Of a stretch of 64,000 bases of DNA, positions 48,698-60,413 are shown piece after piece (within the stretch, counting starts at the first letter, position 1; every line of letters starts with the position of its first letter). This stretch comes from Zygnema cylindricum (taxonomy: Eukaryota; Streptophyta; Zygnematophyceae; Zygnematales; Zygnemataceae): assembly GCA_037447655.1 (NCBI GenBank), contig JBBHKE010000927.1, forward strand, positions 473,139 through 537,138, written 5' to 3'. The notes beneath the pieces were generated by a model. It had not been told where the DNA came from. It searched no databases and was given only the letters and a program-made list of their open reading frames with translations. A program made the translations under genes and the position numbers.

Positions 48698-49857
48698 TGG
48701 CCCTCAGAGTATGCAGATCCAAAAAAAGTTAATTTAGATAGTGCCGACTCCAAGTTGATATAAACCCAAATGACTGACCCCTTGACAGTCAAAAACCCCA
48801 ATATAGATTCACCCCTGTGAAATAACACTTTCTGTGTGCTCAGTTCCACCACAGAATGCAAAGTTAGAATATGAGATTTGGACACATTCACCCACTTTGA
48901 ATTTCCGTTAGAAATATAGCCACCCTGGAAGACAAAAACTCTGACCGACTACACCTCTGTGTAGCCTGGACTCCCCTGAGTCCGCAGCAAAAAGAATCAC
49001 TGAAAATGGTCAAGTAAATTGATAGTTATGGCTGGCCAAAGTTTGCCATTTATATAGGGTGCTCTCTGGGAGAGGCAGCTACTTACCCAGAATTTTCTAA
49101 GTCCTATCCCCCCTATAAAACTCTATCTACTGAAGTACGGCACTAATTAAAATACTGTGTTGTACATAAAAGTACAGGTGCCGGTGTACTTTATGTAGGG
49201 CCATCGTACGACATGGCCAAAATGTCGACACATGTCATATTGGGATTCGTTTCCGTAATATCCGGAGTTGCCGCAATCCAATGTGGTTTTGCCACGTGTC
49301 ATTCGATGTGGCGGTGATCGCAAACCGCCAAAATCCTATTCCGCGATCTCGGCATCCTTCGCGGCCGTCCGATCAAATCCAGATTTCAATCGTAGCCGTC
49401 TTAAATAATTGCGCGGTATTTTTTTTGATGTCTAACAAAATGCGCGGCATTTATTTCGTAACCGTATCGTACTTCGTACTTTATATAACTGTATCTATGC
49501 ACTGCGTATACATTTCTAGTTAAATGATAAAGTCTACGTGAAACTAAGTAAATAATTATCAAACCTAATATGTCTTAGTACTAGCGCTAGACTAAACGGT
49601 TAAAGCTACCGGTTATTACCGATTGTCATACGACAAGTACCAGGATCAATTCCTGGATCCGTCAACTAACTTTTGGTAAGAGTACCTAGCTTACCCCTTG
49701 TCCACTCTAGAGAGCTTAGGCAGCCATGGCTCTAGCTCCCTATCCAGCCTTCAGTGACTACAACAAGTGTGGGGGCTTGGAAAGGGGAGTTAGAGGCAGA
49801 TTGCCTCTGCCTTTTTCTATCCTATTTACAGAGCTAGAAAATACACAAATATCAAAA
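48678..49857 (-). repeat. 5' LTR of the gag-only element
   Basis: Near-identical to 45,511-46,689. It carries the gag start codon 18-20 bases from its inner end and the antisense tRNA-like module (plus strand B-box at 49,643-49,653; A-box-like segment around 49,590-49,612). Confidence 0.92.
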
Positions 49858-49862
49858 AGGTG

Positions 49863-51085
49863 GAGCGTGGGTGTCTAGGTCGAGATTGAATTATGGTTGG
49901 TTTAAGAGATGACGCTAGAGGATGGGAAGACCATGAGAAGGTGTTACGGGTGGCAAACGCGTCGTAGCGGATGGAGATTGGGATCTTGCGGCTTGTCATT
50001 TTTAAGAGGCCATCGTGAACTAGAAGGTTGGAAAAGAATAAACCTTGACAACAATGATATTCTAATCTCCCCCCCCCCCCCCAGAAAAAATCACTACACT
50101 TGGTTGAGTTACTAAAATAAAGTTGTCCCACTATGGCTTGAATATAATTAGCGAATATCAATTTGGATTCCACAAATAAGTTTAGAAAATAGTCTTCTCT
50201 CTTTTATGTATTTTTGTTTTAATTGTTTTAGTTTATCTACCAATGTGTCACGCTAACCGTTTTTTACCTTACTTATAAAATGCTGCAAATTTACTCAAAG
50301 GCGACCACTCATTAGATGAATTGCCAAACCTTGTTGCCTCAATTTGCTTCCGCCCGGTCATTTATCTTGCTTTTTGCGGCTCTAACTGTTTATATCTCGA
50401 ACAGAGGTCGCAAAAGTCAAAATTTCAAATACCCGAATCAGACATTTATTTTTGTCAAAATTTGGACACACAAAATCCGGTTGGGTTATTGCACGCTCCT
50501 AAATTGTTACCTGGTACCCGATACGCGTTTATGAAAAACAAAGTTAACCGCAACTCGATTTCTCGCGACTACCCGTACCCGCTCTTACCCGAACAAGTAC
50601 AAAACTAGTGGTACATCTCTCCCTTATACTTTCCACGATAACAAGAGTATGAAGTACAATAATGCTTGATAATGTATGGACATTACAGTACAGTATTGTA
50701 CTATAGTGGAACGTACTTGCGAAATCTTCAATTTTTTATTATTTGCTTACCCGGCCGTAACCTTTTTTTTATGTATTACCTGGCCGAATCAGGCTGGCCC
50801 CCAAAATTTGGCACCTGGATCCGGATTCGAAGCAGCCGGTCGGGTAAGGATCGGCTACGGATTCGGGTATCCGGTTGCGAACTCTGATCTGGGGTGGGAT
50901 TAAAATCCGGTTTAACAAAGTGGATGAAAAAAGAATGAGAGGTAGAATCCGCCGAAAATTACGGATTAGATTAGCGCGCTAAGAGCACGAATGGAACACG
51001 ATAAATTCCATATCACAAATAAGAATTACCGGCAAAATTGGAATTGACTCGTGAATTGTGAAATTGTGATGCTTTCTGTTGTAAC
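49863..51085. other. Unassigned sequence
   Basis: No convincing gene. A short GC-rich patch with repeated ggat/ccgg words lies near 50,800-50,900, and a C run at about 50,070-50,082. Open frames here are short and overlap on both strands. Confidence 0.5.
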
Positions 51086-53112
51086 CATAGTTGAAAAGAA
51101 GGCTCTTTTATGGTAGGCATTTGGTAGGCGCACAAGACTTGGCACAAAACTCGCGTAGAGTAAACACTGTATGTGTGTGCATTTGTGCACACTCTTGTAC
51201 GAACGTATGAATATGACGTATGATCATAGTACAGTGTAGAAATTAATGGTTTTAAGTATTTTCTAGGTCTGAATAGAAACAAAGAAGCCGAGGCAGTCTA
51301 CCTCTAACTTCTCTCTCCAACTCTCAAACTTGTCGCAGTCACTGAGAAATTGGAGAGGAAGCTAGAGCCATGGCTACCTAGGCTATCCTCAGGTTTACGG
51401 GAAATTTATATTAGTCTAGGGATTAATTACTAAAAGGTATGTGCTGGCGGCAGGATTTGATCCTAGTACCTGCCGGCTGACAGATGGTAGATAGCCGGTA
51501 GCCTTAGCCGTTAAGTTTAGAGGTACTGTTACGTAGTATATAGTATGATATTTATTTAAACATGTACACGTAGGATAAACCATTTAACTATAACTGTTAA
51601 CGGGATACATAGATATGGTATTGTAAAAGTACGAATTGCGGTACGGATAAGAAATCAATACCGCGCATTGATTTCGTAAGCGAAACGAATACCGCGCATG
51701 TATTTATTACGTCTACGATCAAATACGAGTTTAATCGGACGGCCGGAAATTGCGCCGAGATCGCGGAAGGAGAATTCGACAGTTTGTGGGCAGCGCCACA
51801 TCATATGACACGTGGCGATGTAACATTGGAGCGCGGCATCTCCGAGGATTAGAGGAGCGAATCCGGATATTCCACGTGTGGACATTTAGGCCATGTCGTA
51901 CAATGTCCGTACATAAAGTACACCGGCAGCTGTACTTTTGCGTACGGAACTGTAATCTGATTGGTCCGTACATCAGTAGATAGAGTCTGTGAGAGAGATA
52001 GGACTTAGAAAAATTAGAAGATAGGACCCTCTCTCCCAGAGAGCTTCTGTACAAAAGGTCAACTTTGACCTTCCATAACTTACTGCTCAGGGGAGCAAAT
52101 TCATAGATTCTTTTTGCTATCGACTCAGGGGATTCTTGCCTTCACAGGGGTGCAGGTAGTCAGGGTTTTTGTTTGCCAGGGTGGCAGTTATTTTTGCTGA
52201 AACACAAAGGGGTCAGGATTATCCTAGAGGCTTCTTGGAAGCTGTCCACTCTGAGGACTTATGGAGGTCTCAGAGTTTCATACAGCGCACGCCGTCGGAT
52301 GATTTTTTTTGCCGGAAAATTCTACAGAAAACGTTTACTGGAAGTGCGCTCCATTGTGTTGGGCCACTAACAAACTTTCATCAATTATTATTGGGGCCAC
52401 ATAAGTTAGAGTCCATATTCTAAAAATTTTGAAAAAAATCTCCAAACGGAATATCTGTACGAAATTTCTGTACCACCAGAGGTAATTAATGATTCGTACA
52501 AAAAGTTTTTGGCTAGATTTTGATTTTGAAAATGGAAATCAAAATTTCGAAACATAATGGCAAAAAGATGCGACAAACTTTGAAGGTTGCGGCAAACTTT
52601 AAATGTCGGTGGATGTTAGACGGAGCGTGCGAGGATATCTTTACCTGACTTGCATTCAACGTGGCAAGAGGCAAATGGCATGTACGACGTGTAAGCATGT
52701 GATCGCTTCTACAATGTATATATTTTTTTCCTTTTCACGTGTACCAATGGTAATGAATGGCAATCATCTAGTGGGCCCCAACTATCCTCGCCGAGGAGAG
52801 TTGGGGCCTACTGGATGATGTGCTCGATTATTTCGCGGATCTCAAAAAGTGAAACATCCAACGGTCAGGAATTACACTTACATCATTGGAGCTTTCTGAC
52901 AGCTTTCCAGTAACGATGTTTCGTCCGACAAAAAAAAGAGTCTGGTCCGACCATGTACGGCGCTGTATGAAAACTTACGACGTCCACTGACGAACCCCAC
53001 TTTTCGTCTAATGGAACTTCACCCTTAGACATGACGTTTAATTCTCTATCGATCAATGTGCAACTCAACCTTGCTACTATTTATTTTCATTTTGCGACCA
53101 ATACAATCTGGG
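51086..53112. mobile_element. Left arm of a family F element, carrying a solo LTR
   Basis: Begins catagttgaaaagaaggc and continues like the element at 17,033 (atggtaggcatttggtaggcgcacaa...), without the 1.6-kb foldback present there. It is interrupted by the solo LTR at 51,235-52,280 and resumes tacagcgcacgccgtcgg, comparable to 18,780 onward. The conserved segment gacgtttaattctctatcgat (about 53,030) is followed by a break at about 53,112, where hAT sequence starts. The opposing arm is probably 56,805-57,332. Confidence 0.6.
51235..52280 (+). mobile_element. Solo LTR (copia-related)
   Basis: Starts TGTAGAAATTAATGG, continues like the LTRs above (gtattttctaggtctgaatag), and ends ATGGAGGTCTCAGAGTTTCA. 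That end matches the inner end of the gag-only element's LTR, including the gag start codon. A perfect 5-bp duplication TACAG flanks it (51,230-51,234; 52,281-52,285). The family F copy near 18,780 shows the unoccupied site catagtacagcgcacg. The minus strand carries the tRNA-like module (B-box GGATCAAATCC, 51,463-51,453). Confidence 0.95.
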
Positions 53113-53432
53113 CATAGTTGTTCAAATCGCGCGAATTTTTCCATTTTTCCGATTGAACCGTGTAATTCGTGACTTCTGAAAAAGTCGTAAAAAAACGTGT
53201 ACAGTAAACCAAAACTGAAAATTTACGGAAACTTGTAAACAAATTACTGTAACTGTACATTTTTTTACGGATATGTACGAAATAAAACGAGAAATATGCG
53301 TCGTACTTATTGGTACTTTCTGTTCAGTGAAATGAACATGAATACCACGAAAGTCGTACGTTATATAATTGAAAATGTACGGACATTTTCGAAAAGAGAT
53401 GTTGAACGTCACAATAATTTCGCGCGTTCAGT

Positions 53433-55559
53433 TTGAAATTTGTACGGGCGTCTTCTTCAATTTTTTTTGAAAGAAGACGCCATGGAACATTCAAAACGAA
53501 ACCGCGAGGAAGCGGCTTCCCCATATCCTACCCTCCTCCCTCCCAAGCTTTTTACTATTCTCGCCTCCAGACTTCGACAAAAGCAATTATGCCCAGAAAT
53601 CAAGGAGAAGAGTGGGAGCACGTTAAGGCTGTAGACGGTGGGATTCTTCTGGCCAACCGATTATGCATCTGTATTTATTGCAACTTCGAATATAACGCCC
53701 AAGCGAGGAGGATCATAAATCATCTCCATGGAAAAGTAAAAAATACAGGGATTAGAGCCTGCACAATGTGCCCAAATGAGGTGAAGGAGGAGTTTAGTGC
53801 ATCAGAAACCCAAAAATCTGTAACTTCCTCTCAAAAACGTGTCATTTTTGACTTGGATGATCTCACCAACATTTTTCCATCGATTCCTAGTCCCGAAGTA
53901 AGAGGGGTGCAGACTAGAATTCAAAATGCTTTTAATAGGTGTAATAAAAAAGAGGTCAATTTAGCATGGGCCACAGTTTTCTTCGCCATTGGATTGCCAT
54001 TCCGACTTTTAGAGGATCCATATTTCAAGGCAGCGGTGAATAAGACCGGCGTTCTACGAGGATCTTACAAGTTACCAATCCGTAGTCCAATGAGAAATCG
54101 TCTCTTGTTAGAGACCAAGGCGAAAGTGAAGAAACATTTAGCAAGTTACGAGGAAACTATTTCTCTCACTGGTGCCACGATCACGTCAGACAGGTGGACA
54201 ACAACCGACGATAAACCTCTTTTAAATATTCTAGCTGTCACCCCAAAAGGTGACATGTTTTTGACGGCGGAATACACCAGTGGGCATATTAAGGCCGCCG
54301 ACTTCATATGTCAGGTGTAGGAGAAGGGAGTGTTTGTTATAGGGGTGGAGAATTTGGTGTAGATTATCACCGATTCTGCCCCAGTGAACAAGGCTGCAAC
54401 ATCGTTGCTCGCGACAAAGTACCCTTCTATAACGAGGACGCCATGCGCTGCGCACATTCTCGACCTGCTGTTGGAAGATTGGGGTAGGTTGTCATTTATG
54501 TCCAAACCTATCCGAGAGGCGAAAGAAATTATAAAATTCATCACTAACCATAACATGAGTGTAGCCATATTCAATCAAAATTTATGAACTTTGGTTCTAA
54601 AACTTGGAGAGACTAGGTTTGCTACTAATTTTATTATCTTCCAAAGGTTATTAGATGTGAAAGAGAGTTTGGAGCGTTTAATGTTTGATAACAAATTCAA
54701 TGAATGGGTGGGGAAACCTATGTATAGGATAATGGGGGCTAAGTTTAGAGGCCACATTCTAAGCACGGAGTTTTGGGTTAGAGTGAGTGAAGCCGTGTCA
54801 ATTTCAGAACTGGTGGTAAGGTTGATAAGGGAATGCGACAAAGGTGGCCCGAATATGGGGAAGGTTTACCACGGTTTTTACGCGATTGGACATTTTTTCG
54901 ACATTTTAGCTTGCGCTGGAAGAGGTAATATTGAGTTGGGCATGCAGACTTTAGAAGAGTTGAAGACGGCTTGGGAGGCGAGGTGGAAGATGGCCTACAC
55001 AACGATTTATGCGGCCAGTTTTGTACTCGATCCGGAGTATCAAAATCTTGCATATGGGCAACGTGCTAACTCGACAATTATGGACGGTTTTGAGATAATG
55101 TTGGAGAGGATGCTTCCAAATGTGGAGGAGATAGAATAAGCCCACATGCAGTTATCAAAATATAAACTTTTTGAGGGAGTTTTTGGTAGGGAAATGACAA
55201 AATTTTGTGCAAAGAAAATGCCGACGTGGAAGTGGTGGCAAGACTTTGGCCATGCCACTCATATCTTGCAGAAGGTTGCAACAAAAGTACTTGCGCAATG
55301 CTCAGCTGCAAGCTCCTGTGAGCGTAATTGGTCAACATATGACCATATACACTCAAAAAAAAGAAATAGATTAATGGCTAAAAGGGCTAATCATCTGGTA
55401 TGGGTTTTCACTAATCTCAGACTGTTAAAGAAAACTAAGGATCTTATATATGAAGAGACCATGGTGGCATGGGAAGAAGAGGAAGGGGAATTAGGGGAAG
55501 AGGATTCAGGTGAAGACATCATGAACGTTGATGTAGGGGAAGAGGATTTAGACTAGAGA
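53433..55559 (+). pseudogene. hAT-family transposase, single frame broken by four nonsense codons
   Basis: Four consecutive open segments (53,433-54,320; to 54,587; to 55,139; 55,146-55,559) share one frame. The likely start is the ATG at 53,589. In order: a BED-like zinc-binding N-terminus (CIYCNFEYNAQARRIINHLHG), a DUF659-type segment (GATITSDRWTTTDDKPLLNI, ITDSAPVNKAA, TPCAAHILDLLLED), and a C-terminal hAT dimerisation segment (AASSCERNWSTYDHIHSKKR) followed by an acidic tail. The DUF659-hAT combination is common in plants. No frameshift is needed, only loss of the stops (TAG, TAG, TGA, TAA). The 5' flank from 53,114 (atagttgttcaaatcgcgcg) matches nearby foldback elements. Confidence 0.85.
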
Positions 55560-55794
55560 TAGACGAAAAAGATGTATTTTTTTTTTATTAATGTGATTGA
55601 TCTTTTTTAAATATCTTGTTTTTCTATGTCGTGCAAATTGCTGAATGTGAAAAATGTCATTTGTTCTAGGTCTGTATTTTATTTTTTTTGAGTAATGCAA
55701 TGTCTGCGAGATAGAGAAAGAAGGCAGACAAAAGGCCGCCATGTCAGTCTGTCAGATAGGCTCGGAGAGACGAAATTTCATAAAATTTTACCTT

Positions 55795-55870
55795 CGTGGC
55801 ATTCGAACCCGGGTACGTCAAGTGCGTAGCATACCCTAAGGTCAACGACTCAACTACCAGTTGGTGAAAA
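55795..55870 (-). repeat. tRNA-like module downstream of the hAT gene
   Basis: The minus strand reads a TGGTAGTTGAG A-box-like segment and, about 45 bp on, CGGGTTCGAATGCC, a good B-box. No complete tRNA cloverleaf is claimed. A relative with a B-box-like GGTTCGAATG lies at about 56,600-56,660 in the deleted copy. Confidence 0.5.
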
Positions 55871-55929
55871 AGTTCTGATACCAGCAAGGAGTGTGATAAA
55901 AACATAAAGAGTTTATTGTTTTACCGCTC

Positions 55930-56800
55930 ATTTAACGGAAAAAACTTGCAAACTGCGTTATATGTAGTAGTTTTTTGTTTTTTTATGTACGGAATAGTAT
56001 GGAAGGAAATTCATTAACAATTTTTTGCGATTTGATCAAAAAGTTGGTAATGTACGAAATTTAACGAAAACACACATCGCAATTATTGGTATTTCTGTCC
56101 ATTAAACTGAACAGAAAATACACGGAACATGTACGTTACCTTTTTGAAAATGTACGGACATTTTCGAAAATAGACGTTGGATTTTTTGCGCTCCTAAAGT
56201 TTGAAAAATGTATGAACGTCTTGTTCGTTTTTTTTCTAAACGAAGGGTCTCAGCTTTGAAGAGACATAATAGCATGGGAAGAAGAGGAAGGGGAGGTAAG
56301 GGAAAAATAATTCGGGTGAAGACATTAGTGACTTCAATGTAGGGTAAGAAGATGTAGAGTGGAGATAGATGAAAAATCTGTATTTTTGTTTTTGGATTAA
56401 TGTGAATGTATCTTTTTTTACTATTTGACTTTTATGTCGTGCAATGCTGAATATGTAAAATGTATTTTCTACATGGTCTGTACTGTACTTTATTTCTATG
56501 CACTGTACTTTATTTCTATGCAGGCGTATGCTATTTTAGAGATAGAGAGAGAAGGCGGTCATAGCTTCCTATCACACAAACGGACTTTGACAAAAAGGTG
56601 GCTTCAGACTACATTCGAACCTGAGTCTACGCAATTTACCTATAGCGTGCTCAGAAGCTGTTCGTTACCATCGCATGAAGAATATCCGATACACACATAA
56701 AGTGTCGTACATATTTAAACACATAAAATTTATTAGCGCTCATTTAACGGAAAACTTACAAACTGCCCTATATGTAAAACTCATTTTTTTTTACAAATAC
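55930..56800 (+). mobile_element. Internally deleted derivative of the hAT element
   Basis: The segment 55,960-56,260 resembles the hAT 5' region (53,270-53,480; shared tgtacggacattttcgaaaa and a closing stretch of T before gaag). The segment 56,265-56,760 resembles the hAT 3' end and flank (55,470-55,980), including agaggaaggggag, gtcgtgcaa.tgctgaat and ctcatttaacggaaaa. The transposase core is missing, so the copy is non-autonomous. Confidence 0.7.
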
Positions 56801-56804
56801 GTAA

Positions 56805-57332
56805 GACCCATATTGTATAGGTCACAAAATGAAAAAAAAATTAATAGGGTTGAGTTGCACATCGATCGATAGAGAATTAAACGTCAAGCCTAAATTTTGA
56901 AAAACATTTGGACAAAATTTTTTTTTTCCGTGAGTTTTGAGGTTTTTTTTATTTAAACTGTCAGTTTTGGACGATCGGATGGTCGCTGATCAAAGTAGCG
57001 ATCTAAGAAGATCACATGAAAAGCCCATAACACAATTTACGATAGGACTTACGTCCGTGTTTTTTTTCTTTTCCGGGTTTTTTTTTTCCTGGTTTTTTTT
57101 TTTTTTCCTTTTTCGGGTTTTTTTCCGCGAAATGTCATCCTCTGCCGTGTTAGTTCGCTAAATAATTTCGTCCGGCGGCGTGCGTTGTACCATGATGATA
57201 CGTCAGATTCGTACGTTCGTACAAGAGAGTGCACAACACACACATACAGTATGCCTACTCTGCGCGAGTTTTGTGCCAAGTTTTGTGCGCCTACCAAAGG
57301 CCTACCATAAAAAAGCCTACTTTTGAACTATG
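56805..57332. mobile_element. Family F arm, opposite orientation
   Basis: Reads as the reverse complement of the family F body at 18,720-19,200 and 51,086 onward (gagttgcacatcgatcgatagag, gatcacatgaaaagcccata, then ttgtgcgcctaccaaaggcc) and ends cctacttttgaactatg at 57,332. With 51,086-53,112 it could form the two arms of one large element enclosing the hAT copies. The outer 8-mers gttgtaac and ctgtagac do not match, so this pairing is uncertain. Confidence 0.6.
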
Positions 57333-57359
57333 CTGTAGACGCTTCACTTCAAAGCCTTG

Positions 57360-58110
57360 TTATTCAAATCGCACGATTTTTTTTTTTGGCAATTGAAACG
57401 TATAATTCATGACTTTTGAAAAAATTGCAAAAAATCGCGATGTACTTTCTGTCAGGTAAACTGAACGGCTAATTTACGGAAATTGTACGTTATTTTACGA
57501 TAACTATACGGTTCTGTACGATAAATGTATGGAATCTGACGAAAAGATATGTTGCACTTCGTAGTAGTTTCTGTCCGGTAAACTGAAAGAATTTTTACGG
57601 GAAATGTACCGAACTGTATCGAAAAGGTACAAACTATTATGTTCACACTGTTTAGTGCGAACGATTCAATCGCGACGAATTATACGTAACGAACGCATTG
57701 AACTTTTTGAAAAAATCGTAAAAATCGTTAATGAATTTTCGTCCGTACTATTCCGTACATGTAAACAAAAATGAATTTTGCATGTGCCGCAGTTTATTCA
57801 TTTTCCGTACATTTTTCGTATCTTTTTGTAATAGTCCGTACCTTTTCGGTACAATTTTGTACATTTCCCGTAAAAATTATGTTCAATTTACCAGACAGAA
57901 AGTACTACGAAGTGCAACGTATCTTTTCGTCAGATTTCGTACATTTACCGTACAGAACCGTACAGTTATTGTAAAAAAACGTACAATTTTCGTAAATTAG
58001 CCGTTAGTTTACCGGACAGAAAGTACATCACGATTTTTTGCGATTTTTTCACCTGTCATGAATTATATGTTTTAATCGGAAAAAAAGAAAAAATCGCGCG
58101 ATTTGAACAA
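57360..58110. mobile_element. Foldback MITE related to the hAT 5' end
   Basis: Arms of about 300 bp are inverted: ttcaaatcgcacgattttt at the left and aaaaatcgcgcgatttgaac at the right, with matching inner words such as gtccggtaaactgaa / ttcaatttaccagac. The arm sequence also matches the hAT 5' flank at 53,114-53,230. No coding capacity. Confidence 0.7.
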
Positions 58111-58119
58111 CAGCGCTTC

Positions 58120-58602
58120 ATAGTTGTTCACAAACACATTTTACGCACGATTCAAATGCGTTTACAATACATGGAAACCGGAGAGGTAGTTTTGAAAAAA
58201 TCGTAAAAATCGTTAATGAATTTCTGTCCGTAAAATTCCGTATATGTTCGGACGTTCGTACACATTTCAAACTTACTGCTCGCAAATAGTGTGACGCTGC
58301 AACGTCTCTTTTCGAAATTGTCCGTACATGAGTGATAAATTGCCATACGTTATCTGTGAAATTTCTGTTCAGTTTACCGGACATAAAGTACTAATACGTG
58401 CACCGTATCTTTTCGTCAAATTCCGTACATTTCCGTGAAAAATCGTAGAGTTACCGTAAAATACCGTACATTTTCCGTAGATTGTCCGTTCAGTTTACTA
58501 GACAACAAGTACATTGCGTTTTTTCGCGTTTTTTCCAAAAGTCACGTACAATACGTAGAAACTAGAAAAAATGAAAAAATCGCGCGATTTGAACAACTAT
58601 GC
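58120..58602. mobile_element. Second hAT-related MITE
   Basis: Bounded by catagttgttca at the left and gatttgaacaactatg at the right, with gcttca-type flanks. The interior shares gtttaccggaca.aaagta words with the foldback element on its left. Exact ends and target duplication were not resolved. Confidence 0.5.
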
Positions 58603-58698
58603 TTCACATTATATTTTTTTTGTACGAATGCGCACGAATTTAAATAATGGTTAGAAATGCTTATAACGGTTAGCAATTATAAGCAAAAAAGTAGTAAG

Positions 58699-59544
58699 TA
58701 GTGTTGTGTATCGGTAAGGATTTGTCGATAACCGATATAGGTATTTTTTTGAGTTGCCGATAATCGATTTATTTGTACGATGTATGGATATCGGTGTTAT
58801 CGCCGATAATTAACTAATATTTTCGGTTAATTATCGGCGATAATACCGATATCGATAGCTATCGGCAATAGCTGTACGGACCATACAGATAAATGTACGG
58901 CCAGTACACTCAACACTGTACGTGTTATTCCCCGACGTATCGCAGACCCCCTTCCCCCCAAGTTCGGTAGAAAATCACCATATTTCCTTGATTATATCTA
59001 ATTTAAAGGGGGTTTTACTTGGGTTCCACGCTCCCACACCCGCCCAGAATGTCCGTTTGACTTTTTGACGTTTGGTTTTTTTTTGCAAGGTTAGTTACGC
59101 CCTCATATCACTTCCATGGTGGCAGTAAATGGCGGCAGTCTGACAGATGTGTTTGTCAACTCTGTTCGTATGTTTTTCGAAAAAAGTTTGATTTAAAAAT
59201 TTAGAATGTAATTTAATATTTTCGTTTCGGTAATTATAGTTTTAGAACTATAAAGTGTTATTTAAATTTTTCAACGTTCATGTGTTGCGCTGTCTGTAAT
59301 AAATTCCTGTTAAACAAATACAGACCAGATTCTTATACGTGGCAGGCCACACTATATAAAGAAAATAATATAATACAGTATGATATAAAGTACTATTGTA
59401 TGCATACTATAATTTTTTAGAGTTATCGCCGATATGGAATTTGTTTGTCTCGGACCGATATATCGGGACCTCTAGCCGTTCGATAACCGATAACTATCGG
59501 TATCGGTGTTATCGCGATAAATTTTTTACCGATACACAACACTA
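58699..59544. mobile_element. hAT-like MITE, family T (846 bp)
   Basis: Termini TAGTGTTGTGTATCGGTAAGG and ACCGATACACAACACTA. The 8-bp flanks are gtagtaag (58,691-58,698) and gtaataag (59,545-59,552). The interior is close to that of the copy at 43,411. Confidence 0.9.
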
Positions 59545-59957
59545 GTAATAAGATTCTAGTGCCTGCTTAACTGGACATGTTGGGTTGGGAAACTAATAAG
59601 AGAAAGACTCACAAAATGCTGAAATTTGGCAACTTTGAGGAGCCATCGGTTGCCATCCGTTTAGCCATTTCGAACGAAAAAAAAACTTCGAAACAAAACT
59701 TTGCCCCCCTGAAGAATGCCACGCTTATTGCACGCGTCCGCAGTTTCGTTCCGTTTGCTCGTCTTTGTGACCTGTTGGGTCCGGTCAAACAAGCCTACGA
59801 TAATCTTTCTACACCGTCACGTTTTCGTACGGTGACAAAAATGTACGGTCAAGTTAATGTACGTCGATGCCGCTGTACGGTCACCCTACCATACGACCAA
59901 GCTTCAATATGTACCCGAACCAGAGTGTCGCGGAAGTACAAGTATTATTGTACAAAC

Positions 59958-60413
59958 CATAGTTCAAAAGTAGGCGTTTCAATTGTAGGCCTTTTGTCGG
60001 CGCCTTTATCGTTAGTTATGTTATGGGCTTTTCATGTGATCTTCTTAAGTCGCTACTTTGATCGGCGACCGTCCGTTCGTCCGAATCTGACGATAGTCCT
60101 ATCGTAAGTTGTGTTATGGGCTTTTCATGTGATCTTCTTAGATCGCTACTTTGATCAGAGACCGCCCGATCGTCCGAATCTGATAGTTTAAATAAAAAAT
60201 ACCTCAAAACTCACCGAAAAATATTTTTTTGTCCGAATGTTTTTTAAAATTTAGACATGACGTTTAATTCTCTATCGGACGATGTGCAACTCAACCTTGT
60301 TACTATTTTATTTCATTTTGCGGCCAATACAATATGGGTCTTAAGGGTATATTGTATTTTTTGCGTACAATAGGCATATTGTATGGGCGACTCTCACCTA
60401 CTTTTGAACTATG
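59958..60413. mobile_element. hAT-like MITE, family F (456 bp) with perfect target duplication
   Basis: CATAGTTCAAAAGTAGGCG at the left and CACCTACTTTTGAACTATG at the right. The identical 8-mers GTACAAAC flank it (59,950-59,957 and 60,414-60,421). The interior holds a direct duplication of the segment ttatgggcttttcatgtgatctt. This copy best defines family F as hAT-like. Confidence 0.95.

Larger units (their letters stand above)
45511..49857 (-). mobile_element. Gag-only LTR retrotransposon (non-autonomous, copia-related)
   Basis: Two LTRs (45,511-46,689 and 48,678-49,857; 1,179 and 1,180 bp) are nearly identical. A perfect 5-bp duplication AGGTG lies outside them (45,506-45,510; 49,858-49,862). 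The 1,988-bp interior encodes only gag and an acidic extension; no protease, integrase or RT sequence is present. The LTRs share design with the copia element at 36,275. It would depend on enzymes supplied by a relative. The outermost base pair of the 5' LTR (right side) appears mutated (TTTTGA instead of TGTTGA). Confidence 0.93.
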
